From assembly GCA_012729765.1 (NCBI GenBank), contig JAAYCM010000040.1:1-45804 (forward strand): a stretch of DNA of 45,804 nucleotides, written 5' to 3'. The position numbers and the translations under genes were made by a program. The DNA is from Chloroflexota bacterium. GTDB taxonomy: Bacteria > Chloroflexota > Anaerolineae > Aggregatilineales > Aggregatilineaceae. Within the stretch, counting starts at the first letter, position 1, and the number at the start of each line of letters is the position of its first letter. Below the pieces are notes generated by a model, which made no database searches, was not told where the DNA came from, and worked only from the letters and a program-made list of their open reading frames with translations. Below, piece by piece: positions 1 to 7,694 of this stretch.

Positions 1-36
1 CCTACGTGTATCATCCTTCTACTCGCTTCCGATGGT

Positions 37-100
37 GCGGCGGGGTGCGCCTTATGGTAAGGCTCTCGTAGAGCATCGTATCTTGGCACTACCCCGCCGC
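37..100 (+). ncRNA. Structured RNA element, copy A of a tandem pair
   Basis: A closing stem GCGGCGGGG (37-45) pairs perfectly with CCCCGCCGC (92-100). Inside it lies a hairpin GCTCT-cgt-AGAGC (62-74). The unpaired blocks GCGCCTTAT (47-55) and GGCACTACCC (85-94) recur exactly in copy B, while both stems differ in sequence but keep pairing. That is the pattern of a conserved RNA aptamer rather than a simple DNA repeat. I do not recognise the family. Placement in the 5' leader of the gene starting at 260 suggests a cis-regulatory role, which is inference. Confidence 0.6.
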
Positions 101-107
101 TGTCTGA

Positions 108-169
108 CGATGGGCGCGCCTTATACTGTGGGCACTCGAAGTGCAATACGCTGGTGGCACTACCCATCG
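108..169 (+). ncRNA. Structured RNA element, copy B of a tandem pair
   Basis: The closing stem is CGATGGG (108-114) with CCCATCG (163-169), and the inner hairpin is GCACT-cga-AGTGC (132-144). Relative to copy A, the inner stem changes T-A to A-T at the same pair and the outer stem is almost wholly different yet still paired, so the copies covary. The single-stranded blocks GCGCCTTAT (116-124) and GGCACTACCC (156-165) are identical to copy A. The offset between the copies is about 70 bases, as in tandem riboswitch aptamers. The ligand and family are unknown. Confidence 0.6.
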
Positions 170-211
170 GTTCTATTCTACCATACGCTGGATCATAATA
201 AGGAGCATAGC

Positions 212-258
212 GACACCCCGTGTGCCATCTTGCCCGGTTAGGGTGTCTGGGGACAGAC
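212..258 (+). promoter_or_regulatory. Possible ribosome-site switch (mutually exclusive hairpins) before the gene at 260
   Basis: GACACCC (212-218) can pair with GGGTGTC (241-247). Alternatively GTCTG (245-249) can pair with CAGAC (254-258), which holds the purine-rich GGGGA ribosome-binding sequence in its loop just before the ATG at 260. The two helices share bases 245-247 and cannot coexist. This resembles a translational expression platform downstream of the tandem RNA elements. It is a sequence-based inference and no folding energies were computed. Confidence 0.35.
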
Positions 259-259
259 G

Positions 260-1042
260 ATGAGCAGCTCGAAGAGTTTAAGAGACTGGCTGGCGCGGCT
301 GGTGAAGGCGATGATCTCGCCGTCCGAGCCGCAGCCGGAGCGCGCGGGACAGCAACCCGCCGTCGCTGCCCTGCGCAGCCGCTATGGTGTGGCCGTCATC
401 GAGCACGATCCGAAGGGCAACGCGCGCCCCTGGCGGCCCCACGAACTGGCGCTGATCACGGAGACGCTGGACCTGCTCGGCCCGACCTTCTACCGGCCCT
501 TCCAGCAGCACCCGCTCCAGCTCTGGATCGACCGTAATCCGGGCGGCGGCGGGTTTGGCAACGGCTGGCTGCGCATCGGTGAGCCGGGCGACGACCCGTC
601 GATCCTCTACCGGATTCTGCTGCACGAGAGCACGCATGCTTCGAACGAATACCGGGGCTGGCCCTACGAGAACCAGTTCTGCACGCGGCCCGGCCTGGAC
701 TGGCGCAAAGCCGGCGATCAGTGGGTGCACCCGCGCCAGCAGGGCCAGCCGCCGCAGCCGGGCGACTGGGAGACGCTGCCGGTCGATTCGCGCGATGTCA
801 GCGTCGCGCCGGGCGAGGACCTGGCCGAGTCGGTGCGCTACTACGTCCATTCGGTGCGCAATGAGCGCGCCTGGCTGTGGCCGCTCGACCAGTCGCAGCC
901 GCCGCTCTACCTGTGGGACACGTCGCCCACCCGCTTTGTCTATGTGCGCGATTACTTCCTGGCGCTGCCGCCCGATCACCCACTCTATAAGCGGCTGCCG
1001 CCCGACGTCGAGGCGCGCGCCGCCGCCAACCTGGCCGGATAG
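260..1042 (+). CDS. Hypothetical HExxH (zincin-like) protein
   Basis: This 260-residue protein is not a family I can name. Its clearest feature is ILLHESTH, with HESTH at residues 122-126, which fits the HExxH zinc site of metallopeptidases; E122+1 would be the catalytic base and the two His the first ligands. A candidate third ligand is E190 in DLAES, followed by an aromatic-rich helix (VRYYVHSV), as in several gluzincin-type proteins. No signal peptide or membrane segment is visible, so a cytoplasmic location is likely. The ATG at 260 is chosen because GGGGACAG lies just upstream. The stop is 31 bases before the P-type ATPase gene, so the two are probably cotranscribed behind the structured leader at 37-258. 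Enzymatic activity is inferred from the motif alone. It could equally be a non-proteolytic zincin fold. Confidence 0.6.
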   Translation: MSSSKSLRDWLARLVKAMISPSEPQPERAGQQPAVAALRSRYGVAVIEHDPKGNARPWRPHELALITETLDLLGPTFYRPFQQHPLQLWIDRNPGGGGFGNGWLRIGEPGDDPSILYRILLHESTHASNEYRGWPYENQFCTRPGLDWRKAGDQWVHPRQQGQPPQPGDWETLPVDSRDVSVAPGEDLAESVRYYVHSVRNERAWLWPLDQSQPPLYLWDTSPTRFVYVRDYFLALPPDHPLYKRLPPDVEARAAANLAG

Positions 1043-1073
1043 CACCCGATCTCGCGCCCCCAAGGAGCCTGCT

Positions 1074-3509
1074 ATGTCCGAGACTGCCCTGCCCACCATC
1101 CGCGACGAGCAGATGCCGCCCGCCGAAGGACTCACGTCGGCGGAAGCGGCACGACGTAAGGCGCAGGGCCGCGCCAACGATGCCCCCATGCCGACCAGCC
1201 GCCCGCTGAGCGCGATCCTGCGCGCGAATCTGCTCTCCGTCACCAACGTGATCCTGTTCGGAATCATGGTGGTGTTGGTGCTGATCGGCGAGGTCGGCGA
1301 CGCGCTGGTGACCGGCGGCGTGGTGTTCATCAATGTCGCGATCAGCATGGTGCAAGAGCTGCGCGCCAAACGCCAGCTGGACCGGATCGCGCTGCTCACC
1401 CGCCCGCGTGTGGCCGTGATCCGCGACGGGCAGGAGCGCCAGGTTGACCCGGCGGAAATCGTGGCTGGCGATCTGCTGAGCGTGAAGCCCGGCGATCAGA
1501 TCGTGGTCGATGGGCGGCTCGCCAGCGGCCAACGCATCGACGTCGACGAATCCCTGCTGACCGGCGAATCGGCCCACGTGGCAAAAGAGCCGGGCGATCC
1601 GGTGCTCTCCGGCAGCTTTTGTGTGCGGGGCAGCGGGCAGTATGTCGCGGAGAAGGTCGGGCGCGAGAGCTTCGCCTACCAGCTTACCGTCGGGGCGCGT
1701 GAATATCGCCGCACGCTGACCCCACTTCAGCGCCAGGTCAGCATCCTGGTGCGCCTGCTGGTCATCCTGGCGATCGGGCTGGCGACGCTGTTGTTCCTGT
1801 CGTATGCCATCGAGCAGCAGACCTTCACCGAAAGCGTCAAGTCGGCGGCGGTCGTGATCTCGCTCGTGCCGCAGGGCCTGCTGCTGATGATCACGGTCGC
1901 CTATGCACTGGGCGCGCTGCGGATCGCGCAGAAGGGCGCGCTGGTGCAGCAGATCAATGCCGTCGAATCGCTGAGCAACGTTGATGTGCTGTGCCTGGAC
2001 AAAACCGGCACCCTGACCACCAACCGGATCGCGCTGCACGAAGCCGTGCCAATCGGCATCAGCGAGTCCGACCTGGCGCGGCTGGCCGGAGACTTCGCCG
2101 CCAGCACCGGGCGTGTGAATCGCACCGCCGAAGCCCTGGCGAACGCCTTTCCCGGACAGGCCCAGCCTGCCACCGTCGAGATTCCGTTTGCTTCGGCTTA
2201 CAAATGGAGCGGCGCAGCCTTCGATGGTGAAGGCAGTCTGCGCGGCAGCTATGTGATGGGCGCGCCCGAAATGCTGGTGCCACACATCCAGGACGGCGAC
2301 GCGCTGGCCGAACAGGCCGCCGCGTGGACCGCTGAGGGACTGCGCGTGCTGATCTTCGCCCACCACGATCAGCCGCTCCAGCCACCGCGTGATTCCGAAG
2401 CTCCCGCCCTGCCCGCTGGCCTGCGTCCGCTCGGCTGGCTGATCTTCTCCGACGAGCTGCGCCCCGACGCCCGGCAGGTGCTCGACCAGTTCCGGCAGGC
2501 GGGGATCACCCTCAAGCTGATCTCCGGCGATAACCCGCAGACGGTCGCGGCCCTGGCGCGCATGGCCGGGATCAGCCCGGACGCGGAAGTAATCTCCGGC
2601 CTGGACCTCGCCGCCCTGCCCGAAGGCGAATTCGATCTGGCGGTCGAGCAGACAACCGTCTTTGGCCGGATCACGCCGGAGCAGAAGCAGCGTATCGTCC
2701 AGACGTTACGCGCTCAGGGCCACTATGTCGCCATGATCGGCGACGGCGTGAACGATGTGCTCTCGCTCAAGCAGGCGCAGATGGGGATCGCCATGGAGAG
2801 CGGCAGCCAGGCGACGCGCGCGGTCGCGGACCTGGTGCTGCTGGGCGACCGTTTCAGCATCCTGCCGGAGACGATCAAAGAGGGCCAGCGTATCCTCAAC
2901 GGCATGCAGGACGTGATGCGCCTGTTCCTGACACGCACGCTCTACGCCGCCTTGCTGATCATTATCGCCGGCATCATCGGGACCGAATTTCCCTTCACGC
3001 CGCGCCACAACGCCATCCTGACCACCCTGCCGGTCGGGCTGCCCGCCGTCGTGCTGACGCTGTGGGCACGATCTGGCCGCCCCCAGCAGAACCTCTTCGC
3101 CTCAATCGCGGGATTCGTGCTGCCGGCGGGCTTCAGCATCACCGTTACGACGCTGGTTGTTTACCTGCTCTACCTCGACGAGCCGGTCCAGTTGCAGCGC
3201 ACCGTGCTCACCACGACCGCCCTGCTGTGTAGCCTGCTAATCATCATCTTCGCCGGGCACTCGGTCGCGGACTGGGAGAGCGGGCGCCGACTTAGCCCGT
3301 CGCGGCGGCGGATCGCGCTGGCGCTGGCAATGCTGGCCGCGTACCTGGTCATTTTTGCCATCCCGCCGCTGCGGGAGTTCTTCGAGCTGAACACGCTGAG
3401 CTGGGAGAATCTGTTCGTCGTGGCGCTCGCCGTCGCGATCTGGGCCGTCGTGGTGCGGGTCTTGTGGCGCTATGATGTATTCGAGCGTATCCTCGTGCCG
3501 GCGGAATAA
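1074..3509 (+). CDS. Cation-translocating P-type ATPase, CtpE-like
   Basis: The gene encodes an 811-residue ATP-driven cation pump of the inner membrane. The actuator motif TGES is at residues 163-166, the phosphorylated aspartate is D309 in DKTGTLT, and the hinge GDGVND is at 556-561. Paired helices flank the actuator, and about six more follow the P-domain. The N-terminal layout (GLTSAEA, then NLLSVTN, then MVQELRAK) resembles mycobacterial CtpE and related HAD-IC pumps, for which calcium uptake has been reported; the substrate here is not proven. The membrane motif is PQGL (P266-Q267), where many P2 pumps have PEGL. An upstream in-frame extension exists, but the ATG at 1074 has AAGGAG at 1062-1067 and gives the normal N-terminus. 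It lies between the HExxH gene and a small acidic protein gene, probably in one operon. Confidence 0.88.
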   Translation: MSETALPTIRDEQMPPAEGLTSAEAARRKAQGRANDAPMPTSRPLSAILRANLLSVTNVILFGIMVVLVLIGEVGDALVTGGVVFINVAISMVQELRAKRQLDRIALLTRPRVAVIRDGQERQVDPAEIVAGDLLSVKPGDQIVVDGRLASGQRIDVDESLLTGESAHVAKEPGDPVLSGSFCVRGSGQYVAEKVGRESFAYQLTVGAREYRRTLTPLQRQVSILVRLLVILAIGLATLLFLSYAIEQQTFTESVKSAAVVISLVPQGLLLMITVAYALGALRIAQKGALVQQINAVESLSNVDVLCLDKTGTLTTNRIALHEAVPIGISESDLARLAGDFAASTGRVNRTAEALANAFPGQAQPATVEIPFASAYKWSGAAFDGEGSLRGSYVMGAPEMLVPHIQDGDALAEQAAAWTAEGLRVLIFAHHDQPLQPPRDSEAPALPAGLRPLGWLIFSDELRPDARQVLDQFRQAGITLKLISGDNPQTVAALARMAGISPDAEVISGLDLAALPEGEFDLAVEQTTVFGRITPEQKQRIVQTLRAQGHYVAMIGDGVNDVLSLKQAQMGIAMESGSQATRAVADLVLLGDRFSILPETIKEGQRILNGMQDVMRLFLTRTLYAALLIIIAGIIGTEFPFTPRHNAILTTLPVGLPAVVLTLWARSGRPQQNLFASIAGFVLPAGFSITVTTLVVYLLYLDEPVQLQRTVLTTTALLCSLLIIIFAGHSVADWESGRRLSPSRRRIALALAMLAAYLVIFAIPPLREFFELNTLSWENLFVVALAVAIWAVVVRVLWRYDVFERILVPAE

Positions 3510-3523
3510 GGAGTGGACGAAAA

Positions 3524-3895
3524 ATGCCCGAACCCGCGTATATTGCACTTGGCGACGACGGGCACGTAACCCTGTATTGGGGCGATGGCACCGAGCCAGA
3601 ACAGCAGATTATCTGGCACGGCCCGCGCCCGGCCAATAATCAAGACCTCGTCGCCATCATCGAGGAGCTGAAAGCCTGGGCCGAGGCCAACGGCTATCTG
3701 GTGGTCGTGCCCGCCTACGACCCGGAGCTGCCCGACGTGGAGATCGCGGTTTCCGAGGAAGAGGTCGAGGAGATCAACCTGGACGAGGTCGATGATCTAC
3801 TCGACACGCTCTATCTGGCCGGGGATTATGACGAATACGACCCCGGCGGCGACACGTCAGGTGGCGAGGCTGACGTGCCGGACAACTGGTATTGA
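3524..3895 (+). CDS. Small acidic hypothetical protein
   Basis: This 123-residue protein has no recognised family. The N-terminal half alternates hydrophobic and polar residues in a beta-alpha pattern (AYIALGDDGHVTLYW, then an amphipathic helix around AIIEELKAWAEANGYLVVV). The C-terminal half is strongly acidic (SEEEVEEINLDEVDDLL) and ends in a Gly/Asp-rich tail. No signal peptide, membrane helix or cysteine is present, so it is likely soluble and cytoplasmic. The start has a clear AAGGAG site, and the gene begins 14 bases after the ATPase stop, so cotranscription is very likely. The acidic tail could bind cations, which would suit a pump neighbour, but this is speculation. Confidence 0.7.
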   Translation: MPEPAYIALGDDGHVTLYWGDGTEPEQQIIWHGPRPANNQDLVAIIEELKAWAEANGYLVVVPAYDPELPDVEIAVSEEEVEEINLDEVDDLLDTLYLAGDYDEYDPGGDTSGGEADVPDNWY

Positions 3896-3946
3896 CCCCG
3901 CTGCTGATACTATTGCTCTGCTTAAATCTGGGGACTGTAACTGACA

Positions 3947-5350
3947 ATGCGTAGTACGACTTTGGCCCGCCGGTTGGCCCCGCGCAGTGTGATCCACGCA
4001 CTGTTCTACCGGCAAGGCGGCAGTATATTCGGCGTCCTGCGCGAGCACGACTTCCGCAATCTGTGGCTCGGCCAGATGATCTCGTTCGTCGGGGATTCAC
4101 TGGCCTACAACACGCTGACGCTGGCGGTCATCCACATGGCAAACGAGCAGGGCACCAGCGCGGGCAAAATCCTGAGCATGATTTTTGTGCTCTCGGCCCT
4201 GCCGCCGCTGTTCCTGGGCATGGTGGCCGGCACGATCGCCGATCGCGTCAACCGCAAGCACATGATGATCGCCAGCGACCTGCTGCGCAGCGTGCTGGCA
4301 CTCGGCTACCTGCTGGTGGACGATCTGGATCAGGTGTGGATTTTCCTGATCGTGACGATCCTGATGAGCAGCGTGAGCACGTTTTTCTATCCGGCGCGCA
4401 CCTCATTGCTGCCGCTTATTCTGAAGAAAGAGCAGCTTCTCTCGGCCAACGCGCTGGCGCAGTTGACCCACACGCTGGCCGCCGTCGTCGGGGCGGCAGC
4501 GGCGGGGATCATGGTGGGGCGCGCCCAGGCGACCGCCCCGGCCTTCATCGCCGACAGCCTGTCGTTCCTGCTCTCGGCCTTCTTCATCTCGCGCATCGCC
4601 ACATCGGGCCAGATCGAGCGGGCAGCCGCACAGGCCGCCGCCAGGGCTGGCTATTCGCTGCGACGCGCAGCCGTCACCCTGCGCACGATGTCTGGCGAGC
4701 TGATGGTCGGCCTGCGCTACGTGCTGACCGACCAGATCATGCGCGGCGTGCTGATCAGTTTTCTGGCGCTGATGCTCGGCCTGGGCGCGGCTAACGTGAC
4801 CTTTGTGCCGCTGCTGATCAACGAACTGGGTATGGCCGAAGAAGGGCTGGGGGTGATCCGCTTCTCACAGACGATCGGCATCATCGCTGGCAGCACGATC
4901 ATCACAGCGATCGCCGCCCGCTACAAGGCGCGCAATCTGATCGGCCTGAGCATGGTGGTCTTCGGCGTCACCACGCTGATCGTGGCGGTCGTCACCAGCT
5001 ACCCGCTGATGGTGATCGTCCTGTTCTTCGTCGGGCTGGTGATCGCCCCGCCCCAGATCGTGGCCTCGACCCTGATGCAGCGCCATGTCCCCAGCGCCAA
5101 ACTGGGCCGGGCCAGCGGCGCGCAGGGCACCATCGTGAACGTCGCCAACATCGCATCGATGGGCGCCGCCGGTTTCCTGATGGACGAGATCGGCGCGCGG
5201 CAGGTGTTCGCGCTGGCCGGGGCGCTGATCTTCGTGGCGGGATTCGTCTCGTGGTGGGTGCTGCGCGGCGTCGAGGACGTGCCCGACAATGCCGACGCGC
5301 TGGCCGAAGCCGGCGAGCCTGTGGCGTCCGGCGAGTTGGTCGAAGCCTGA
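3947..5350 (+). CDS. MFS transporter (EntS/MFS_3 type)
   Basis: This is a 467-residue integral membrane protein of the major facilitator superfamily with about 12 hydrophobic segments. The core begins with FRNLWLGQMISFVGDSL (around residues 36-52), typical of the MFS_3 group that includes enterobactin exporter EntS and macrolide exporters. The loop after the second helix has the family A-type motif GTIADRVNRK. A longer cytoplasmic stretch (AAAQAAARAGYSLRRAA) links the two halves, and the tail is acidic. It most likely exports a small hydrophobic compound with proton exchange; the substrate cannot be read from sequence. The gene follows the acidic protein by 51 bases and converges on the dehydrogenase gene, with a shared hairpin at 5359-5388 between them. 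Confidence 0.85.
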   Translation: MRSTTLARRLAPRSVIHALFYRQGGSIFGVLREHDFRNLWLGQMISFVGDSLAYNTLTLAVIHMANEQGTSAGKILSMIFVLSALPPLFLGMVAGTIADRVNRKHMMIASDLLRSVLALGYLLVDDLDQVWIFLIVTILMSSVSTFFYPARTSLLPLILKKEQLLSANALAQLTHTLAAVVGAAAAGIMVGRAQATAPAFIADSLSFLLSAFFISRIATSGQIERAAAQAAARAGYSLRRAAVTLRTMSGELMVGLRYVLTDQIMRGVLISFLALMLGLGAANVTFVPLLINELGMAEEGLGVIRFSQTIGIIAGSTIITAIAARYKARNLIGLSMVVFGVTTLIVAVVTSYPLMVIVLFFVGLVIAPPQIVASTLMQRHVPSAKLGRASGAQGTIVNVANIASMGAAGFLMDEIGARQVFALAGALIFVAGFVSWWVLRGVEDVPDNADALAEAGEPVASGELVEA

Positions 5351-5358
5351 AACCTAAA

Positions 5359-5388
5359 GCGGGCAGGAGTCACATGATTCCTGCCCGC
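5359..5388. terminator. Bidirectional hairpin between convergent genes
   Basis: GCGGGCAGGA (5359-5368) and TCCTGCCCGC (5379-5388) form a perfect 10-bp stem with a 10-base loop, located between the ends of the MFS gene (+) and the dehydrogenase gene (-). There is no strong T tract on either side, so termination efficiency is uncertain. Confidence 0.6.
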
Positions 5389-5409
5389 CGCATTGCTTCT
5401 GCCAACTGG

Positions 5410-6462
5410 CTAGAGATGGAACATGATCTTCCCGCTCTCGCCGCTCATAAAGACGTGATACGCCTCGTCGAAATCTTCCAGCGCGAGCTCGTGTGTCACG
5501 ATCTGGCTGAGGTCCACCGCGCCGGATTCGAGCAGACCGCGCGTCTGGTACCAGGTGTCCCACAACCGCCGACCAACGATCCCGCGCACGATCGCGCCCT
5601 TAAAGACGATGTGCCGGTTGAGGTCGAAGGTGAACGGGCCGGAAGTCAGCCCCAGCAGCGCCACCTCGCCGCCCTCTTTGAGTACGGTGAAGCCCTGGTC
5701 GATCGCGCTCGGCGCGCCGGACATCTCCAGCAGCACATCCACACCTTCGCCGCAGGTCGCGTCCATCACCGCCGTGATAACATCCTGCTCCAGCACGTTA
5801 ACCGTCAGGTCCGCGCCCATCTGCCGCGCCATATTCAGCCGGTAGGGGCTGACATCTGTCGCAAAGACTCTGCGCGCGCCGGCGGCCTTCGCCACCGCGA
5901 TCGCCATCACGCCGACCGGGCCGCAGCCCGTCACCAGCACGTACTTAGCCGAGACATCCTGCGCCATCGCGGTATGCACGGCGTTGCCGAAATTCTCTTC
6001 GATCACGGCGATCCGCAGCGGCAGATCGGGCGTGTTCGGCCAGGCGTTTTGGGCCGGCACGGCGATGTACTCCGCGAAACCGCCGTCACGGTCCACACCC
6101 AGAATCTTGGTGCTCTCGCAGATATGCTCGCGCCCGGTCCGGCAGTAGAAGCACTCGTTGCAGACCACGTGACTTTCGAGCGACACCGGATCGCCAACTT
6201 TGACGCTGGTCACATTATCCGCCACCTGCGCGACGACACCCGTGATCTCGTGCCCCACCACAAACGGCGGCTTGAGCCGGCTCTGCGCCCACTCATCCCA
6301 CTTATAAATATGAAGGTCCGTCCCGCAGATCGACGCGGCACGAACCTTGACGAGTACCTCACCCGGCCCAATCTGTGGCACGGGCCACTCCGTAAGCTGC
6401 AGGCCGGGGGCGCGCTCCGCCTTGATCACGGCCTTCATCATTTTAGGTATAGCTTGAGTCAT
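5410..6462 (-). CDS. tdh: Zinc-dependent L-threonine 3-dehydrogenase-like enzyme
   Basis: This is a 350-residue medium-chain dehydrogenase. It would oxidise L-threonine with NAD+ to 2-amino-3-oxobutyrate in the cytoplasm if the Tdh assignment holds. Catalytic zinc ligands appear as C46 in ICGTDLHIYKWDEW and H71-E72 in VVGHE. The structural zinc loop has C101, C104, C107 and C115. The NAD(H) Rossmann motif GCGPVG is at 179-184. The HIYxWDEW and FGNAVHTA signatures match E. coli Tdh closely, and the length is normal. The C-terminal SGKIMF segment also fits. The start at 6462 begins a short extension before MMKAVIKAE; an internal ATG is possible. A good promoter lies at 6523-6551. Related sorbitol or butanediol dehydrogenases are the main alternatives. 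No kbl partner gene is adjacent. Confidence 0.82.
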   Translation of the reverse strand: MTQAIPKMMKAVIKAERAPGLQLTEWPVPQIGPGEVLVKVRAASICGTDLHIYKWDEWAQSRLKPPFVVGHEITGVVAQVADNVTSVKVGDPVSLESHVVCNECFYCRTGREHICESTKILGVDRDGGFAEYIAVPAQNAWPNTPDLPLRIAVIEENFGNAVHTAMAQDVSAKYVLVTGCGPVGVMAIAVAKAAGARRVFATDVSPYRLNMARQMGADLTVNVLEQDVITAVMDATCGEGVDVLLEMSGAPSAIDQGFTVLKEGGEVALLGLTSGPFTFDLNRHIVFKGAIVRGIVGRRLWDTWYQTRGLLESGAVDLSQIVTHELALEDFDEAYHVFMSGESGKIMFHL

Positions 6463-6522
6463 TTTGAGAAGATTCCTGTATTCAGAGGTAAGCTTCTTTT
6501 AGCGAAACTCTCTTACGGCTCG

Positions 6523-6551
6523 ATTCTACCGGGCCAGCAAGCGGCTCACAA
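6523..6551 (-). promoter_or_regulatory. Promoter of the tdh-like gene
   Basis: On the minus strand, TTGTGA (6546-6551) and TAGAAT (6523-6528) are separated by exactly 17 bases. The promoter would start transcription about 55 bases upstream of the tdh-like start codon. Confidence 0.6.
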
Positions 6552-6570
6552 GTGCCGAAAATCCCCAAGA

Positions 6571-6598
6571 AAAAGGGTGAGCCACACGACTCACCCTT
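6571..6598 (-). terminator. Intrinsic terminator of the B12-regulated gene
   Basis: AAGGGTGAG (6573-6581) and CTCACCCTT (6590-6598) form a 9-bp stem. On the minus strand the stem runs into TTTTTCTTGG, a usable T tract. It lies just after the stop of the repeat protein gene ending at 6620. Confidence 0.8.
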
Positions 6599-6619
6599 GG
6601 AACTGCGCACAATCTCGCC

Positions 6620-7564
6620 CTACTCGGCGGCTGGCTCCGGCGCCCAGGCATTCAGCGCCACCCCTTCGAGCGCTGGAATCACGGCTACCGTCGCCGGGAC
6701 GCTGTCGCCCGGCTGCGCCGTCTGGTAGGCGAACGCACCGCTTTCGAGCTGCAGCGCGGCCAGCCCATCCTGGGGATTGTTCCATTCGGCGAGGTCCTGC
6801 CCGGCTGCGATCAGAGCTTGCAGCACCAGCGCGGTCGAGTTGGCGTCGCTGTCGGTGCCAAAATCGCTCGGATTCTGGTAGGGCCACCCGCCGTCCTCGT
6901 TTTGAATCCCGGCCAGGTAGTTCAGCCCGGCCTCGACCGCGTCCGTTTCATCGGCCAGCGCCAGCGGCTGCAAACACAGGCCAGTGGTATTGGTATCGGG
7001 CGCGTTGCCGGGCATAAAGCCCCACCCACCGGCCTCGTCCTGCCCTTCGAGCAGCACCTCAACGCTGCCCGCCGGAAGTTCGACGCCCGCGTTTTGCAGC
7101 GCGATCAGCGCCAGACAGTGATCGAACGCACCCGCGCCGAAGAGGCCATTCTCGCCCTGCTGCGCGAGCAGGTCCTCGACCAGGTTGTGCCCGGCGAAGG
7201 CCAGCGGGTCCTTGCCCGCCGCGATGACCGCCGTCAGCACTTTGGCGATCTGTCCCGGCCCGGTCAGGCTGCCCGTGCTCACCTGCGTGCCCAGGAAGGC
7301 GAACGGGTTGAGCATATCGCCCGAAAAGAACGCGTTGGGATCGTGCCCCGCCGCCACCGCCGCGATCACGACATCCGCCGTCGTAGCGAGATCGCTCTCC
7401 GGGGCGAACCCGTTCGTAAAGCCGCCGTCCGGGTTTTGCATCGTCTCCAAAAACGCGATCGCTTCATCCGCGTTGTAAGTGTCCTCTTGTGCCCGCGCGG
7501 GGAGCGCCAGCAGCAGTCCGGCCATGAGCATGAGTAGAACCGCCATCCATTTGATCATCATCAT
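6620..7564 (-). CDS. Secreted alpha-barrel repeat protein (prenyltransferase/squalene-oxidase-like repeats), B12 regulated
   Basis: This 314-residue protein starts with a strong signal peptide (residues 1-25, ending LPARAQ) and is otherwise soluble, so it is exported. The mature part has several QxxxGGW-like repeats (QNPDGGF, QQGENGLFG, QDEAGGWGF, QNEDGGWPY, QLESGAFAY) about 50-60 residues apart. This is the signature of the alpha/alpha barrel shared by prenyltransferase beta subunits, terpene cyclases and the vertebrate cobalamin carriers intrinsic factor and transcobalamin. No DXDD cyclase motif is evident. The gene lies directly behind a cobalamin riboswitch with a terminator, which implies repression by B12. 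Together these suggest an extracellular cobalamin-binding protein; binding is inferred, not shown. The start follows an AGGAG site, with three consecutive ATGs. Confidence 0.8.
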   Translation of the reverse strand: MMMIKWMAVLLMLMAGLLLALPARAQEDTYNADEAIAFLETMQNPDGGFTNGFAPESDLATTADVVIAAVAAGHDPNAFFSGDMLNPFAFLGTQVSTGSLTGPGQIAKVLTAVIAAGKDPLAFAGHNLVEDLLAQQGENGLFGAGAFDHCLALIALQNAGVELPAGSVEVLLEGQDEAGGWGFMPGNAPDTNTTGLCLQPLALADETDAVEAGLNYLAGIQNEDGGWPYQNPSDFGTDSDANSTALVLQALIAAGQDLAEWNNPQDGLAALQLESGAFAYQTAQPGDSVPATVAVIPALEGVALNAWAPEPAAE

Positions 7565-7605
7565 GACTCCTGTGTCGTGGTAACTCGTAAGGATTAAAGA
7601 TCAAA

Positions 7606-7632
7606 CAAAAAACGCCTTCGGGTAGAAGGCGT
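7606..7632 (-). terminator. Riboswitch terminator (expression platform)
   Basis: On the minus strand, ACGCCTTC (complement of 7625-7632) pairs with GAAGGCGT (complement of 7612-7619) across a 5-base loop and is followed by six T residues. It sits between the cobalamin aptamer and the start codon at 7564, so it is the expected regulated terminator. Confidence 0.85.
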
Positions 7633-7694
7633 CGTCAGGGGTTGAACAACGACATAGCGCCACCTCCAATCCGCGAGAGATGCTGAGAGCGAGC

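Noticed and set aside
32..241. A 69-codon frame over the tandem RNA elements
   Set aside because: The conserved features are base-paired stems and unpaired blocks, not codons, and no ribosome site precedes the start.
798..2366. A 522-codon minus-strand frame across the P-type ATPase
   Set aside because: It is antisense to a gene with all P-type ATPase motifs, is His/Gln-rich and has no ribosome site.
5251..7017. A 588-codon plus-strand frame opposite the dehydrogenase and the B12-regulated gene
   Set aside because: It crosses a convergent terminator, a promoter and two minus-strand genes with clear motifs; the product has no recognisable domain.
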